Below are positions 55,692 through 63,461 of a DNA stretch of 64,000 bases, in pieces. The translations under genes and the position numbers were made by a program. Origin of the DNA: Flectobacillus roseus (lineage in GTDB: Bacteria; Bacteroidota; Bacteroidia; Cytophagales; Spirosomataceae); the NCBI RefSeq assembly GCF_030056665.1, contig NZ_JASHIG010000026.1; one strand, 5' to 3'. The notes beneath the pieces were generated by a model that was given only the letters and a program-made list of their open reading frames with translations, had not been told where the DNA came from and did no database searches. Position 1 is the first letter of the stretch. Each line of letters opens with the position of its first letter.

Positions 55692-58163
55692 ATGAATTTA
55701 AAAACATTTGCTGTAAAAGCTCTTTTTTTAAGTACATTTAGCACTTTAGTATTTTCACAAAATCCTCAAAAAGATTATAGGCTTTGGTACAAACAACCCG
55801 CCACTTCATGGAATGAGGCACTGCCAATTGGTAATGGTAAACTCGCTGCGATGGTTTTTGGCAATCCAGCCACAGAGCACCTTCAACTCAACGAGGAAAC
55901 CGTTTGGTCTGGACAGCCTCACAACAATGTTGTAGAAAGTCATGGAGAAACAATTCCTACATTACGAAAACTACTTTTTGAAAAAAGGTACGCTGAGGCA
56001 CAGGAGCTATCCAAACAGAAAATGGTTGCACCTCAAAATGGTATGAGTTATCAGCCTTCTGGTGATGTATATCTTCGTTTCAAAGGGCATGATAATCCAC
56101 AAAATTACTCTCGTGATCTCAATATTAGTAAGTCAACTTCAACGGTGAATTATGAGATAGAGGGCGTTCGCTATAAAAGAACAGCCATTGCCTCTCTCAG
56201 TGAAAATGTAATTGCAGTACACTGTGAAGCAAGCAAGGCGAAGTCTTTAAATTTTTCGGTATCTCTCAATTCTGCCCATCAAATCAAACAGGTTCTTGTC
56301 AAAAACGGTCTATTGGTTTTAACAGGTACACCAGCAGAACAAGAGAAATTAGCTTCAAAAGTTAATTATGAAGTAGATGTGAAAGTCGTCACTACAGATG
56401 GAAACATTGCCTTTTCAGACTCTACAATTGATGTAAAATCAGCCTCAGAAGCAACTATTTACATTGCCATTGGAACAAATTTCAAGAATTACAAAGACCT
56501 TTCAGCCAACCCTCACGACGTAGCTATAGCATCGTTGAATAAAGGTTTGAAGAAAAAATTTGGCCTACTATTACAGGAACATGTCAAAAATTATCAAAAG
56601 TATTTCAACCGAGTAAGTCTCGATTTAGGCAAAAGTAATCTCGATCATTTACCAACCAATGAGCGCTTGCAACAATTTAATACACAATTTGATCCTGAAT
56701 TTATTGCGCTCTATTTTCAATTTGGACGATATTTAACGATTGCAGGTTCACAACCCAATGGCCAGCCCACTACCCTTCAAGGTAAATGGAATGATCGTGT
56801 AAAACCAGCATGGGATAGCAAGTACACCATTAATATCAATACCGAAATGAACTATTGGCCTTGCGAACCAACCAATTTATCCGAATTGGGCGAGCCACTG
56901 TTCAAGATGTTGAAAGAATTGGCTGTGACAGGTCAAGAAAGTGCTCAAAAAATCTACCACGCTCGTGGTTGGATGGCACATCACAATACTGATATTTGGC
57001 GTATTACAGGCCCAGTCGATGGAGGCTTTTATGGTATGTGGCCGATGGGTGGCGCTTGGCTAAGTCGTCATTTGTGGGAACATTATTTGTATACAGGAGA
57101 TAAAAAGTTTTTACAAGAAATCTACCCTATCCTTAAAGGTGCATCAACCTTTTATGTGGATGCGATGCAAAAAGAACCTGAGCATGGTTGGATGGTTGTG
57201 AGTCCTTCCATGAGTCCCGAAAACACGTACAAAGATCCTATCGGAGGAAGTGCAGGCCTGAGCTATGGCACAACCATGGACAATCAGATTGTTTTTGAAC
57301 TATTGACACATACCATACAAGCTTCTAAAGTATTGGGGCAAGATAAAATGTTTGCAGATACTCTCCAAAATATACGTAAGCTAATTCCGCCTATGCAAAT
57401 AGGTCAGTATGGGCAACTACAAGAATGGATTAAAGACTGGGATAAACCAGACGATAAACATCGTCATATCTCACATTTGTATGGTTTGTATCCAGCCAAT
57501 CAAATTTCTCCCTATCGTAATCCAGAGTTATTTTCGGCTGCTAATCAGACACTTCTTTCTCGTGGTGATATTTCGACAGGTTGGAGTATGGGTTGGAAAG
57601 TGAATTTTTGGGCAAGAATGAAAGACGGAAATCACGCCTATACTTTGATTAAGAATCAGTTAACACTTGTTTCTCCAAAAATACAAAGTGGTCAAGGTGG
57701 TGGAACTTATCCAAATTTATTTGACGCCCATCCTCCCTTCCAAATTGATGGAAATTTTGGTTGTACTGCTGGCGTAGCCGAAATGCTTTTACAAAGTCAC
57801 GATGGAAGCATCGAGTTGTTACCAGCGCTACCAAGTGATTGGAAAGAAGGTAGTATCAAAGGCCTGAAAGCAAGAGGTGGATTTACAGTTGATATTACTT
57901 GGAAAAACCAAAAAGTAACAAAATTAGTTATTCATTCTCAATTGGGTGGAAATTGCCGTTTGAGACTAGACTCAGAAACAAAACCAAACAATACCGCTCT
58001 TAAACAAGCACAAGGTGAAAATCAAAATACATTTTATCAAGTAGAAAAAGTGGCAACACCATTAGTAAACCCTAGTGCTAAGGTAAATCCACCTGTGTTA
58101 AAGGATACACAATTATGGGATTTAAGTACACAAGCAGGTAAAACTTATGTGTTGAGTTTTTAG
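55692..58163 (+). CDS. GH95 alpha-L-fucosidase/alpha-L-galactosidase family enzyme
   Basis: Inverting exo-glycosidase of 823 aa with signal peptide (1-22). The N-terminal beta domain starts with LWYKQPATSWNEALPIGNGKLAAMVFG and LNEETVWSGQP, both GH95 hallmarks. The (alpha/alpha)6 barrel follows (NINTEMNYWPCEPTNLSE; WMAHHNTDIW; SPSMSPENTY; GNFGCTAGVAEMLLQSHDGSIELLPALP), covering the residues that bind and polarise water in this family, and a C-terminal beta domain ends it. Members act on alpha-L-fucose or alpha-L-galactose, both found in rhamnogalacturonan II side chains. It has its own 428-bp upstream region and a classic terminator behind it. Confidence 0.92.
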   Translation: MNLKTFAVKALFLSTFSTLVFSQNPQKDYRLWYKQPATSWNEALPIGNGKLAAMVFGNPATEHLQLNEETVWSGQPHNNVVESHGETIPTLRKLLFEKRYAEAQELSKQKMVAPQNGMSYQPSGDVYLRFKGHDNPQNYSRDLNISKSTSTVNYEIEGVRYKRTAIASLSENVIAVHCEASKAKSLNFSVSLNSAHQIKQVLVKNGLLVLTGTPAEQEKLASKVNYEVDVKVVTTDGNIAFSDSTIDVKSASEATIYIAIGTNFKNYKDLSANPHDVAIASLNKGLKKKFGLLLQEHVKNYQKYFNRVSLDLGKSNLDHLPTNERLQQFNTQFDPEFIALYFQFGRYLTIAGSQPNGQPTTLQGKWNDRVKPAWDSKYTININTEMNYWPCEPTNLSELGEPLFKMLKELAVTGQESAQKIYHARGWMAHHNTDIWRITGPVDGGFYGMWPMGGAWLSRHLWEHYLYTGDKKFLQEIYPILKGASTFYVDAMQKEPEHGWMVVSPSMSPENTYKDPIGGSAGLSYGTTMDNQIVFELLTHTIQASKVLGQDKMFADTLQNIRKLIPPMQIGQYGQLQEWIKDWDKPDDKHRHISHLYGLYPANQISPYRNPELFSAANQTLLSRGDISTGWSMGWKVNFWARMKDGNHAYTLIKNQLTLVSPKIQSGQGGGTYPNLFDAHPPFQIDGNFGCTAGVAEMLLQSHDGSIELLPALPSDWKEGSIKGLKARGGFTVDITWKNQKVTKLVIHSQLGGNCRLRLDSETKPNNTALKQAQGENQNTFYQVEKVATPLVNPSAKVNPPVLKDTQLWDLSTQAGKTYVLSF

Positions 58164-58185
58164 GAGATAAAATTATAATGTATGG

Positions 58186-58218
58186 AAGGAGATGATTTTG
58201 GAATCATCTCCTTTTTTA
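58186..58218 (+). terminator. Rho-independent terminator of the GH95 gene
   Basis: AAGGAGATGATT/AATCATCTCCTT (58186-58197 and 58202-58213) with loop TTGG, followed by a T run. Confidence 0.88.
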
Positions 58219-58318
58219 TTTCAATTATTTTCAAATTCCTTCTTCCATTGTCACCCAGCCGACAAATGACTTCTGGGCTTTTCTTCAACTTTGTATCGTA
58301 AACAACCAGAGAAAAGAA

Positions 58319-58768
58319 ATGAAAAATATCATATGCATTACCTTACTACTATTTTCAGTGGTAGTTCATGCGCAGAATATCAGACAAAAACATTTTTTAT
58401 TGGAAAAAAATACGGCAATCAGTGGCTATGATCCTGTTAGCTATTTCTCCAATAAACCTTTAAAAGGTAAAGCAAATTTGACCTACAATTACGAAGGTAT
58501 CAATTACCGTTTTGCTAATCCGAATAATTTAGAAACCTTTAAAAGAACACCAGAAAAATATGAGCCTGCCTACGGAGGATGGTGCGCGTATGCAATGGGT
58601 GCCAAAGGCGAAAAAGTTGAAGTAGACCCAGAAAATTATCGTATCTATGAGGGGAAACTATATTTGTTTTACAAAAACTTTTTCTCTAATACTTTAGACG
58701 ATTGGAAAAAGGAAGAAATAAAACTAAAAAAGCAAGCTGATAGTAATTGGACCAAAATTTTTAAATAA
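58319..58768 (+). CDS. YHS-domain protein, exported
   Basis: 149-aa protein with signal peptide (1-19, ending VHAQ). The YHS domain is visible as AISGYDPVSYFSNK, GINYRFANPNNLETFKRTPEKYEPAYGGWCAYAMGAKG, then a short helical tail. YHS domains are thought to bind metals, often copper or other soft metals. It heads a three-gene group with a DoxX-family gene five bases downstream and a Crp-family regulator next. Likely role in metal or redox homeostasis, not pectin use. Confidence 0.85.
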   Translation: MKNIICITLLLFSVVVHAQNIRQKHFLLEKNTAISGYDPVSYFSNKPLKGKANLTYNYEGINYRFANPNNLETFKRTPEKYEPAYGGWCAYAMGAKGEKVEVDPENYRIYEGKLYLFYKNFFSNTLDDWKKEEIKLKKQADSNWTKIFK

Positions 58769-58773
58769 ACCTT

Positions 58774-59157
58774 ATGAAAACCTTCAACCTACTGGTAAGA
58801 TTAATTCCAGCCATTATTATGCTTCAGACTTTATTTTTTAAGTTCTCAGGAGCGGCAGAAAGTGTGTATATTTTTAATAGTATAGGTCTTGAACCTTGGG
58901 GGAGAATTGGTACTGGTGTTTTAGAATTAATAGCCTCTATCTTCTTATTGATTGACCGTAGGGCTATCTGGGGCGCTTTTTTAGGAATCGGATTAATGTT
59001 TGGCGCTGTTGTTACTCATCTTTTTATGATTGGTGTAGAAGTCATGGGCGATGGCGGACAATTATTCTTTATGGCACTTGCTACATTGATTTGCTGTGCA
59101 TGGATTCTCTATCAACGAAGAGCCGAGTTTAGCGTCATTCTGTACTCAATTATCTAA
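58774..59157 (+). CDS. DoxX-family membrane protein
   Basis: 127-aa inner-membrane protein with four hydrophobic segments (about 5-22, 45-62, 67-90 and 97-117). The opening LLVRLIPAIIMLQTLFFKFSGAAESVYIF is the DoxX signature. Family members are small quinone-linked or redox-related membrane proteins of uncertain function. It starts five bases after the YHS gene, so the pair is co-transcribed. Confidence 0.85.
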   Translation: MKTFNLLVRLIPAIIMLQTLFFKFSGAAESVYIFNSIGLEPWGRIGTGVLELIASIFLLIDRRAIWGAFLGIGLMFGAVVTHLFMIGVEVMGDGGQLFFMALATLICCAWILYQRRAEFSVILYSII

Positions 59158-59207
59158 AAGGTTAAGCATTTTTGTATATTTGGGAATCATCAATCCCCAA
59201 AATACCT

Positions 59208-59906
59208 ATGAATTTAGACACAAAATATTGGTATTTAAGAGACCACAGACTTTTTAGCGTGCTTTCTTCTTCTGAGTTAAAATCAATTTGTATGATATCC
59301 AACTTCAAAACAGCGAAGAAGGGTGAAATTATTTTATTTTCTCATGATGAGTCTGTTAGGGTGTATTTTTTGAAAAAAGGTACCCTGAAAATTGTGGAAG
59401 TAGATGATAAAGGCAACGAAATTGTTAAAGATATCATTCAAAAAGGGGATATTTTTGGAGAATTTACCCTTACAGAATCTGATTCGGACGAATACGCAGT
59501 AGCGGTATCTGACAACGTAATCTGTTGTAGCTTTAAAATGGAGGATTTTGAAAAACTTCTTGAACAAAACCCACAGTTAGGACTTTCTTATACAAAGTGG
59601 ATAGGTTTTAGATTCAAAAGATTGCAAAATAGATATGCGAACTTGATGTTTAAGGATGTACGTACTCGATTTATGAGCTTCATGAACGAATGGGCGTCGA
59701 AAGAAGGTACTCAACAAGATGAAGATGTGGTACTCCATAATTATCTCACTCATCAGGATATAGCTAGTTTGATTTGTAGCACTCGACAAACGGTTACTCA
59801 GCTATTTAATGAATTTAAAGAAAAAGGAATTTTGGACTATTCTCGCACCGAAATCATTCTCAAAAAAGCGAAAATAACCGCTAATTACATGGGTGTAAAA
59901 AGCTAA
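59208..59906 (+). CDS. Crp/Fnr-family transcriptional regulator
   Basis: 232-aa regulator. The start is taken at the ATG at 59208, preceding MNLDTKYWYLRDHRLF. An upstream in-frame TTG at 59172 would add 12 residues. Cyclic-nucleotide-binding-type domain at about 15-140 (including GDIFGEFTL), then a long helix and a winged helix-turn-helix at about 180-215 (LTHQDIASLICSTRQTVTQLFNEF). No FNR-type cysteine cluster is evident, so it is not an obvious oxygen sensor. It lies 50 bp after DoxX and ahead of the DM13/YceI group and may control them. Confidence 0.88.
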   Translation: MNLDTKYWYLRDHRLFSVLSSSELKSICMISNFKTAKKGEIILFSHDESVRVYFLKKGTLKIVEVDDKGNEIVKDIIQKGDIFGEFTLTESDSDEYAVAVSDNVICCSFKMEDFEKLLEQNPQLGLSYTKWIGFRFKRLQNRYANLMFKDVRTRFMSFMNEWASKEGTQQDEDVVLHNYLTHQDIASLICSTRQTVTQLFNEFKEKGILDYSRTEIILKKAKITANYMGVKS

Positions 59907-59946
59907 GTAAGTCAGTAAAAATAGATTTCCATTTTGTATTGAAGGA

Positions 59947-60047
59947 ACTAGGCAACAGGCACAAGGCAGAGAGTGTTAAAATGATTTTTAATAACCACCG
60001 AAAGCCGTTACCTGAAAGCCCAAAGCATAATCTTAAGTTTTATTTTA
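59947..60047. repeat. ~130-bp interspersed repeat, copy 3 (inverted, internally deleted)
   Basis: Reverse-complement copy of 10502-10634 and 27005-27139, from GGCAACAGGCACAAGGCA through TACCTGAAAGCCCAAAGCATAA. The central CATGGCTGTGG portion is missing (about 28 bp). It occupies the 59907-60086 gap. No gene there. Confidence 0.7.
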
Positions 60048-60086
60048 CGCACTAACTTCATTCATTTAAACTTCTCCATTTAACAT

Positions 60087-60542
60087 ATGACTAAATACGT
60101 ACTCCTCTGGCTATGTGTCGGAGGCTGGCTTGTAGCGTGTACACAAGAGGTAGCTCCAGTACAACAAGAAACCTCATCGACACCACAAAAACTCGATAGT
60201 GCTAGTACCAAAAACTTTACGAACAACAAAAAACTGGTTTTGACAGGCAACTTCATGAACGCCGTTCATCAAACCTCTGGAATTGCTAAAATTTATGCTG
60301 ATTCAGCGCAGAAGAGTTACACATTAGTACTCGAAAATTTTAAAACTGACGCTGGTCCAGATTTAAGAGTTTATTTAGCAGAAGATCGAGCGGTGACTAA
60401 CTTTATTCAAATCTCCGATAAAGTTCAAAACGGAAATATCATCTATGACATTTCTGGTGATATAGATTTTAAGAAAAGAAACCATGTTTTAATCTGGTGT
60501 AAAAGCTTTTCTGTATTATTCGGGGTTGCAGAACTCAAATAA
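60087..60542 (+). CDS. DM13-domain lipoprotein
   Basis: 151-aa lipoprotein. Signal peptide with lipobox LVAC (Cys 18). After a short linker the DM13 domain runs about 45-151 (KLVLTGNFMNAVHQTSGIAKIYAD, LENFKTDAGPDLRVYLAED, VLIWCKSFSVLFGVAEL). DM13 is an electron-transfer-like domain with a conserved Cys, here in WCKSF. It is the first gene of a tight group (next gene nine bases away) with a barrel, YceI, DinB-like and NRDE genes. The group may belong to envelope redox stress defence (inference). Confidence 0.88.
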   Translation: MTKYVLLWLCVGGWLVACTQEVAPVQQETSSTPQKLDSASTKNFTNNKKLVLTGNFMNAVHQTSGIAKIYADSAQKSYTLVLENFKTDAGPDLRVYLAEDRAVTNFIQISDKVQNGNIIYDISGDIDFKKRNHVLIWCKSFSVLFGVAELK

Positions 60543-60550
60543 GATAACTT

Positions 60551-61267
60551 ATGAAAAAAATAATTTTGCTGTTGTTGATGCTATGCTCAATAACAACCTT
60601 TGGGCAATATGCCAAAATTCAAGAGGATGTCGATTTGTCAATTGCCTTTGGACAATCATTTGCACCTTCTCTTTCCTATCAAAAACTCTATGGATTGGGA
60701 AAGAATAAGCGATTTAAAATGGGTTGGGGCTTACGAGCCAATGGGCTTTTTGGTGGAGAAAAAACCTATCGAACCGCACCTGCAAGATTAACCTCAGGAC
60801 AATATAGCATTTTTGCCTTGTTCTCCGACGATATCGTTAGTAATATAGATACACTACAATTATCAAAATCAGAATTAGGTTCGTTGAATGTCAAAATCGC
60901 CTTACAATATAGCTTTAAAAAGTTCGATGTGGGATTCAATATCGATGCCATTGGTGTAAGTTTTGGCGGAAAACAAACGGGTAAATTCCTTTCGTCAGCG
61001 TCGTCATCCTTGAACAATAGCGTACAATCAGCAAGTCCGAGTGTATTCAATTTGCTTTTGATTAGCGACAGCGACTTAGGAAGTTTGAACTCTGAGCTAT
61101 ATGCTTCATATCATTTGGATTCAAAATGGAGTTTGAGAGCAGGATTGAGTTTCCAGTTTTTAGAATATAAAACAGACCGTTTATTAACCTTTGAAAATGA
61201 TCGCTTTAGACACAAAATCTTGCAACCATTTTTGGCAATCTCTTACCAAATTGGTCATAAAAAGTAA
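60551..61267 (+). CDS. Putative outer-membrane beta-barrel protein
   Basis: 238-aa protein with signal peptide (1-19, ending TFGQ). Alternating hydrophobic strands (FKMGWGLRANGLFGG, NVKIALQYSFKKFDVGFNIDAIGVSFGG, WSLRAGLSFQFLEYKT) and a C-terminal FLAISYQIG fit a small outer-membrane barrel. I do not recognise the family. It begins nine bases after the DM13 gene, and its end overlaps the start of the YceI gene. Confidence 0.75.
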   Translation: MKKIILLLLMLCSITTFGQYAKIQEDVDLSIAFGQSFAPSLSYQKLYGLGKNKRFKMGWGLRANGLFGGEKTYRTAPARLTSGQYSIFALFSDDIVSNIDTLQLSKSELGSLNVKIALQYSFKKFDVGFNIDAIGVSFGGKQTGKFLSSASSSLNNSVQSASPSVFNLLLISDSDLGSLNSELYASYHLDSKWSLRAGLSFQFLEYKTDRLLTFENDRFRHKILQPFLAISYQIGHKK

Positions 61268-61811
61268 ATTATATTCTAAATATATTTTTTCGGGAGTGTT
61301 GCTGATTTTTAGTCATTACGGCTTTTCTCAAAATTGGAAAGTGGCTTCAAGCAGCATAACCTTTAAAATCAAGCATGCTTTCGGCTCAACTGCTGAGGGT
61401 AGCTTTAAAGGCTTGACAAGTTCGATATTTTTTGACACCAATCAATTATTAAAAACCAGTATGAATGCTAGTCTCGAAGCCCGAACAATAGACACAGGTT
61501 TGGGCTTACGTGACAAAACATTGCGAGGTGTCAAATATTTTGATGTAGAAAAATATCCGAAAATCGATATGACCTGTACTCAGGCAGAGCGGGGTACTAA
61601 GGCCAATGAATACATCGGAACCTTTGAAGTGACGATGAGGAATAAAAGTAAAAGCCTTAAAATTCCTTTTACCTTCATACAAACAGGCAACACAGGACTC
61701 TTTAAAGCTAGTTTTCAAATCAATCGTTTAGACTTTGGCATTGGAGAATCTAGTGGATTACTTGGTGATACTGTTACGATTTTTGTTACCCTAAACACCA
61801 CCTCAATATGA
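61251..61811 (+). CDS. YceI-family periplasmic lipocalin-like protein
   Basis: YceI proteins are lipocalin-like periplasmic carriers of isoprenoid-type ligands. I take the TTG at 61251 as start: it gives a clean signal peptide (LVIKSKLYSKYIFSGVLLIF, ending FSQ). Earlier in-frame candidates at 61191 and 61197 would add cytoplasmic-looking residues inside the previous gene. The mature domain starts NWKVASSSITFKIKHAFG and contains TSIFFDTNQLLKTSMNASLEARTI and RGVKYFDVEKYPKIDM, the family hallmarks. The gene overlaps the barrel gene by 17 bases and the next gene by four, so it lies in a tight operon. Confidence 0.85.
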   Translation: MVIKSKLYSKYIFSGVLLIFSHYGFSQNWKVASSSITFKIKHAFGSTAEGSFKGLTSSIFFDTNQLLKTSMNASLEARTIDTGLGLRDKTLRGVKYFDVEKYPKIDMTCTQAERGTKANEYIGTFEVTMRNKSKSLKIPFTFIQTGNTGLFKASFQINRLDFGIGESSGLLGDTVTIFVTLNTTSI

Positions 61812-62314
61812 GAAGCAAAGGCATTTCTTTAGAAATAATCGCTCAGTTAAAAGACTTGTTATCCACGATGGATACAGCACAATACACGCAGCCATTGACA
61901 GTATTTAGCGGGAGTTCTGTAGGACAACATGTTCGTCACACTGTTGAGTTTTTCCAATGTTTCATACTAGGACTCGAAGATGGTATAGTTGATTATGACG
62001 CAAGAAAAAGAGATTTCCTAATCGAGAATAGCTTGACGTATACACTTGACTGTTTAGACACCATTGTTCATAAAATTTCAAGTATTTCTGACGGTCAAAA
62101 GCCATTATTGATGGCCACCTATTACGATAGCATTATTCCAGAAATGGTTATATCAAATGTACAACGAGAGTTAGTTTATTTGATTGAACACGCGATTCAT
62201 CATTTTGCACTGTTACGTATAGGAATTCAAGAAAATTTTCCAGAAATATCTCTTGCATCGGATTTTGGAGTGGCATATTCAACAATTAAATACCGTGAAA
62301 GCATTTCAGCATAG
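61808..62314 (+). CDS. DinB-like four-helix-bundle protein
   Basis: 168-aa cytoplasmic protein. The four-helix DinB/YfiT-type pattern is suggested by three spaced histidines: SVGQHVRHTVEFF near 38-50 and EHAIHHFALLRIG near 128-140, which would bind a metal. DinB-like enzymes often use thiols to modify or detoxify substrates, but the substrate cannot be told. Start and stop overlap the YceI gene by four bases (ATGA), so it is translationally coupled. Confidence 0.75.
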   Translation: MRSKGISLEIIAQLKDLLSTMDTAQYTQPLTVFSGSSVGQHVRHTVEFFQCFILGLEDGIVDYDARKRDFLIENSLTYTLDCLDTIVHKISSISDGQKPLLMATYYDSIIPEMVISNVQRELVYLIEHAIHHFALLRIGIQENFPEISLASDFGVAYSTIKYRESISA

Positions 62315-62332
62315 ATAACATATAGTAAGTCC

Positions 62333-62450
62333 AGCCTTTGTTGGAGTTTTTTCCAACAAACTCGCGTTAGCAAAAACCAACTAAATCATGATATCGAGAC
62401 TTGACTTGTTGCTTTCGCTAGGCTTGGTGGTGATAACTCCAACGAGGGCT
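62333..62450. repeat. GTTGGAG-type inverted repeat, copy A
   Basis: AGCCTTTGTTGGAGTT (62333-62348) pairs with AACTCCAACGAGGGCT (62435-62450) with two G-U pairs, plus an inner TTGGA/TCCAA hairpin. A related copy follows the NRDE gene at 63284-63370. It fills the 62315-62487 gap. Confidence 0.6.
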
Positions 62451-62487
62451 AAAACATTTTTTACATTCACATTCTGCATGAACACAT

Positions 62488-63213
62488 ATGTGCGTACTGA
62501 CTTATATTCCCACTGAAAATCAAGGATTTATATTGACATCAAATAGAGACGAAGCCGTCTCAAGAATATTGGCGGTTCCACCCAAAAAGTATCAGCTTGG
62601 AGGACAATATGTATTTTTTCCAAAAGATCCCCAAGGAGACGGAACTTGGATAGGAAGTTGCGGAAATTTTACACTTTGTTTGCTGAATGGGGGCGTTGAA
62701 AAACATACCCCCAAACCTCCTTATCGACAAAGTCGTGGCAAAGTCATCCTTGATTTTTTTGAATATTATTCAGTACAATTTTTCCTCCAATCCTACCGCT
62801 TCAATGGAATAGAACCTTTTACTTTAGTGATTATCGAAAATCAAAAAGAACGAATTTTGCATGAAATCAAATGGACAGGCGAAGAGATATTGTATTGCGA
62901 AAGAGAATCAGACGTAGCACATATATGGTCATCTGTTACCCTTTATTCACCAGCAATAATTCAGCAAAGAGAAGATTGGTTTAAGGATTTTTTACAAGAA
63001 ATACCTAATAAAGAATCGTTATTAGACTTTCATCATTTTGGAGGAAAAGGTCATGCAAAAAGTAATCTTAAAGTCAATTTTGAAAACCAATTAAAAACCG
63101 TTTCCATAACGCAATATACCATTACAAGAAATGAATTTACTATTCATTACGAAGATTTGATTCAAGAAAAAACGTATGACTATCGGGTTTTTATGGAACA
63201 TGAGGTAGAATGA
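62488..63213 (+). CDS. NRDE-family protein (TANGO2-like)
   Basis: 241-aa cytoplasmic protein of the NRDE/TANGO2 family, beginning MCVLTYIP with Cys2 as the likely processed N-terminal residue and SNRDE at 18-22. It continues with GDGTWIGSCGNFTLCLLNGG and SRGKVILDFF, as in other bacterial members. TANGO2 has been linked to heme trafficking in eukaryotes, and the role of bacterial members is open. It is separated from the DinB-like gene by about 170 bp with a repeat element, and so may be a separate unit. Confidence 0.85.
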   Translation: MCVLTYIPTENQGFILTSNRDEAVSRILAVPPKKYQLGGQYVFFPKDPQGDGTWIGSCGNFTLCLLNGGVEKHTPKPPYRQSRGKVILDFFEYYSVQFFLQSYRFNGIEPFTLVIIENQKERILHEIKWTGEEILYCERESDVAHIWSSVTLYSPAIIQQREDWFKDFLQEIPNKESLLDFHHFGGKGHAKSNLKVNFENQLKTVSITQYTITRNEFTIHYEDLIQEKTYDYRVFMEHEVE

Positions 63214-63283
63214 TATTTCTACGGGATGGATTAGTGAGCCGTCGGCTTTCAGCTTTGGGCATTCAGCAAAATATTAGTCTCCT

Positions 63284-63370
63284 AGCCTTTGCTGGCGTTG
63301 TCTCCAACAAACTGACTCAATACACACTCATTGCTTACGTAGAATGATTGGAGAAAACTCCAACGATGGC
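63284..63370. repeat. GTTGGAG-type inverted repeat, copy B
   Basis: AGCCTTTGCTGGCGTT near 63284 and AACTCCAACGATGGC near 63356-63370 face each other. Inner TCTCCAACAA and TTGGAGA also pair. It is the second copy of the element at 62333. The 63214-63461 gap shows no gene. Confidence 0.5.
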
Positions 63371-63375
63371 AAAAA

Positions 63376-63414
63376 AAACATCTAGTCCGAGACTAAGTCT
63401 CGGACTAGATGTTT
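63376..63414 (-). terminator. 19-bp perfect palindromic terminator of the right-edge SusD gene
   Basis: Arms 63376-63394 and 63396-63414 around one base (core CATCTAGTCCGAGACT). On the minus strand it is followed by eight U. The core is the clean copy of the CTAGTTCGAGAC family seen near 40.75-40.97 kb. Confidence 0.8.
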
Positions 63415-63461
63415 AGGCGAAGATGAAAGATTATTCACCACTCACAATTCTACATTATCAC

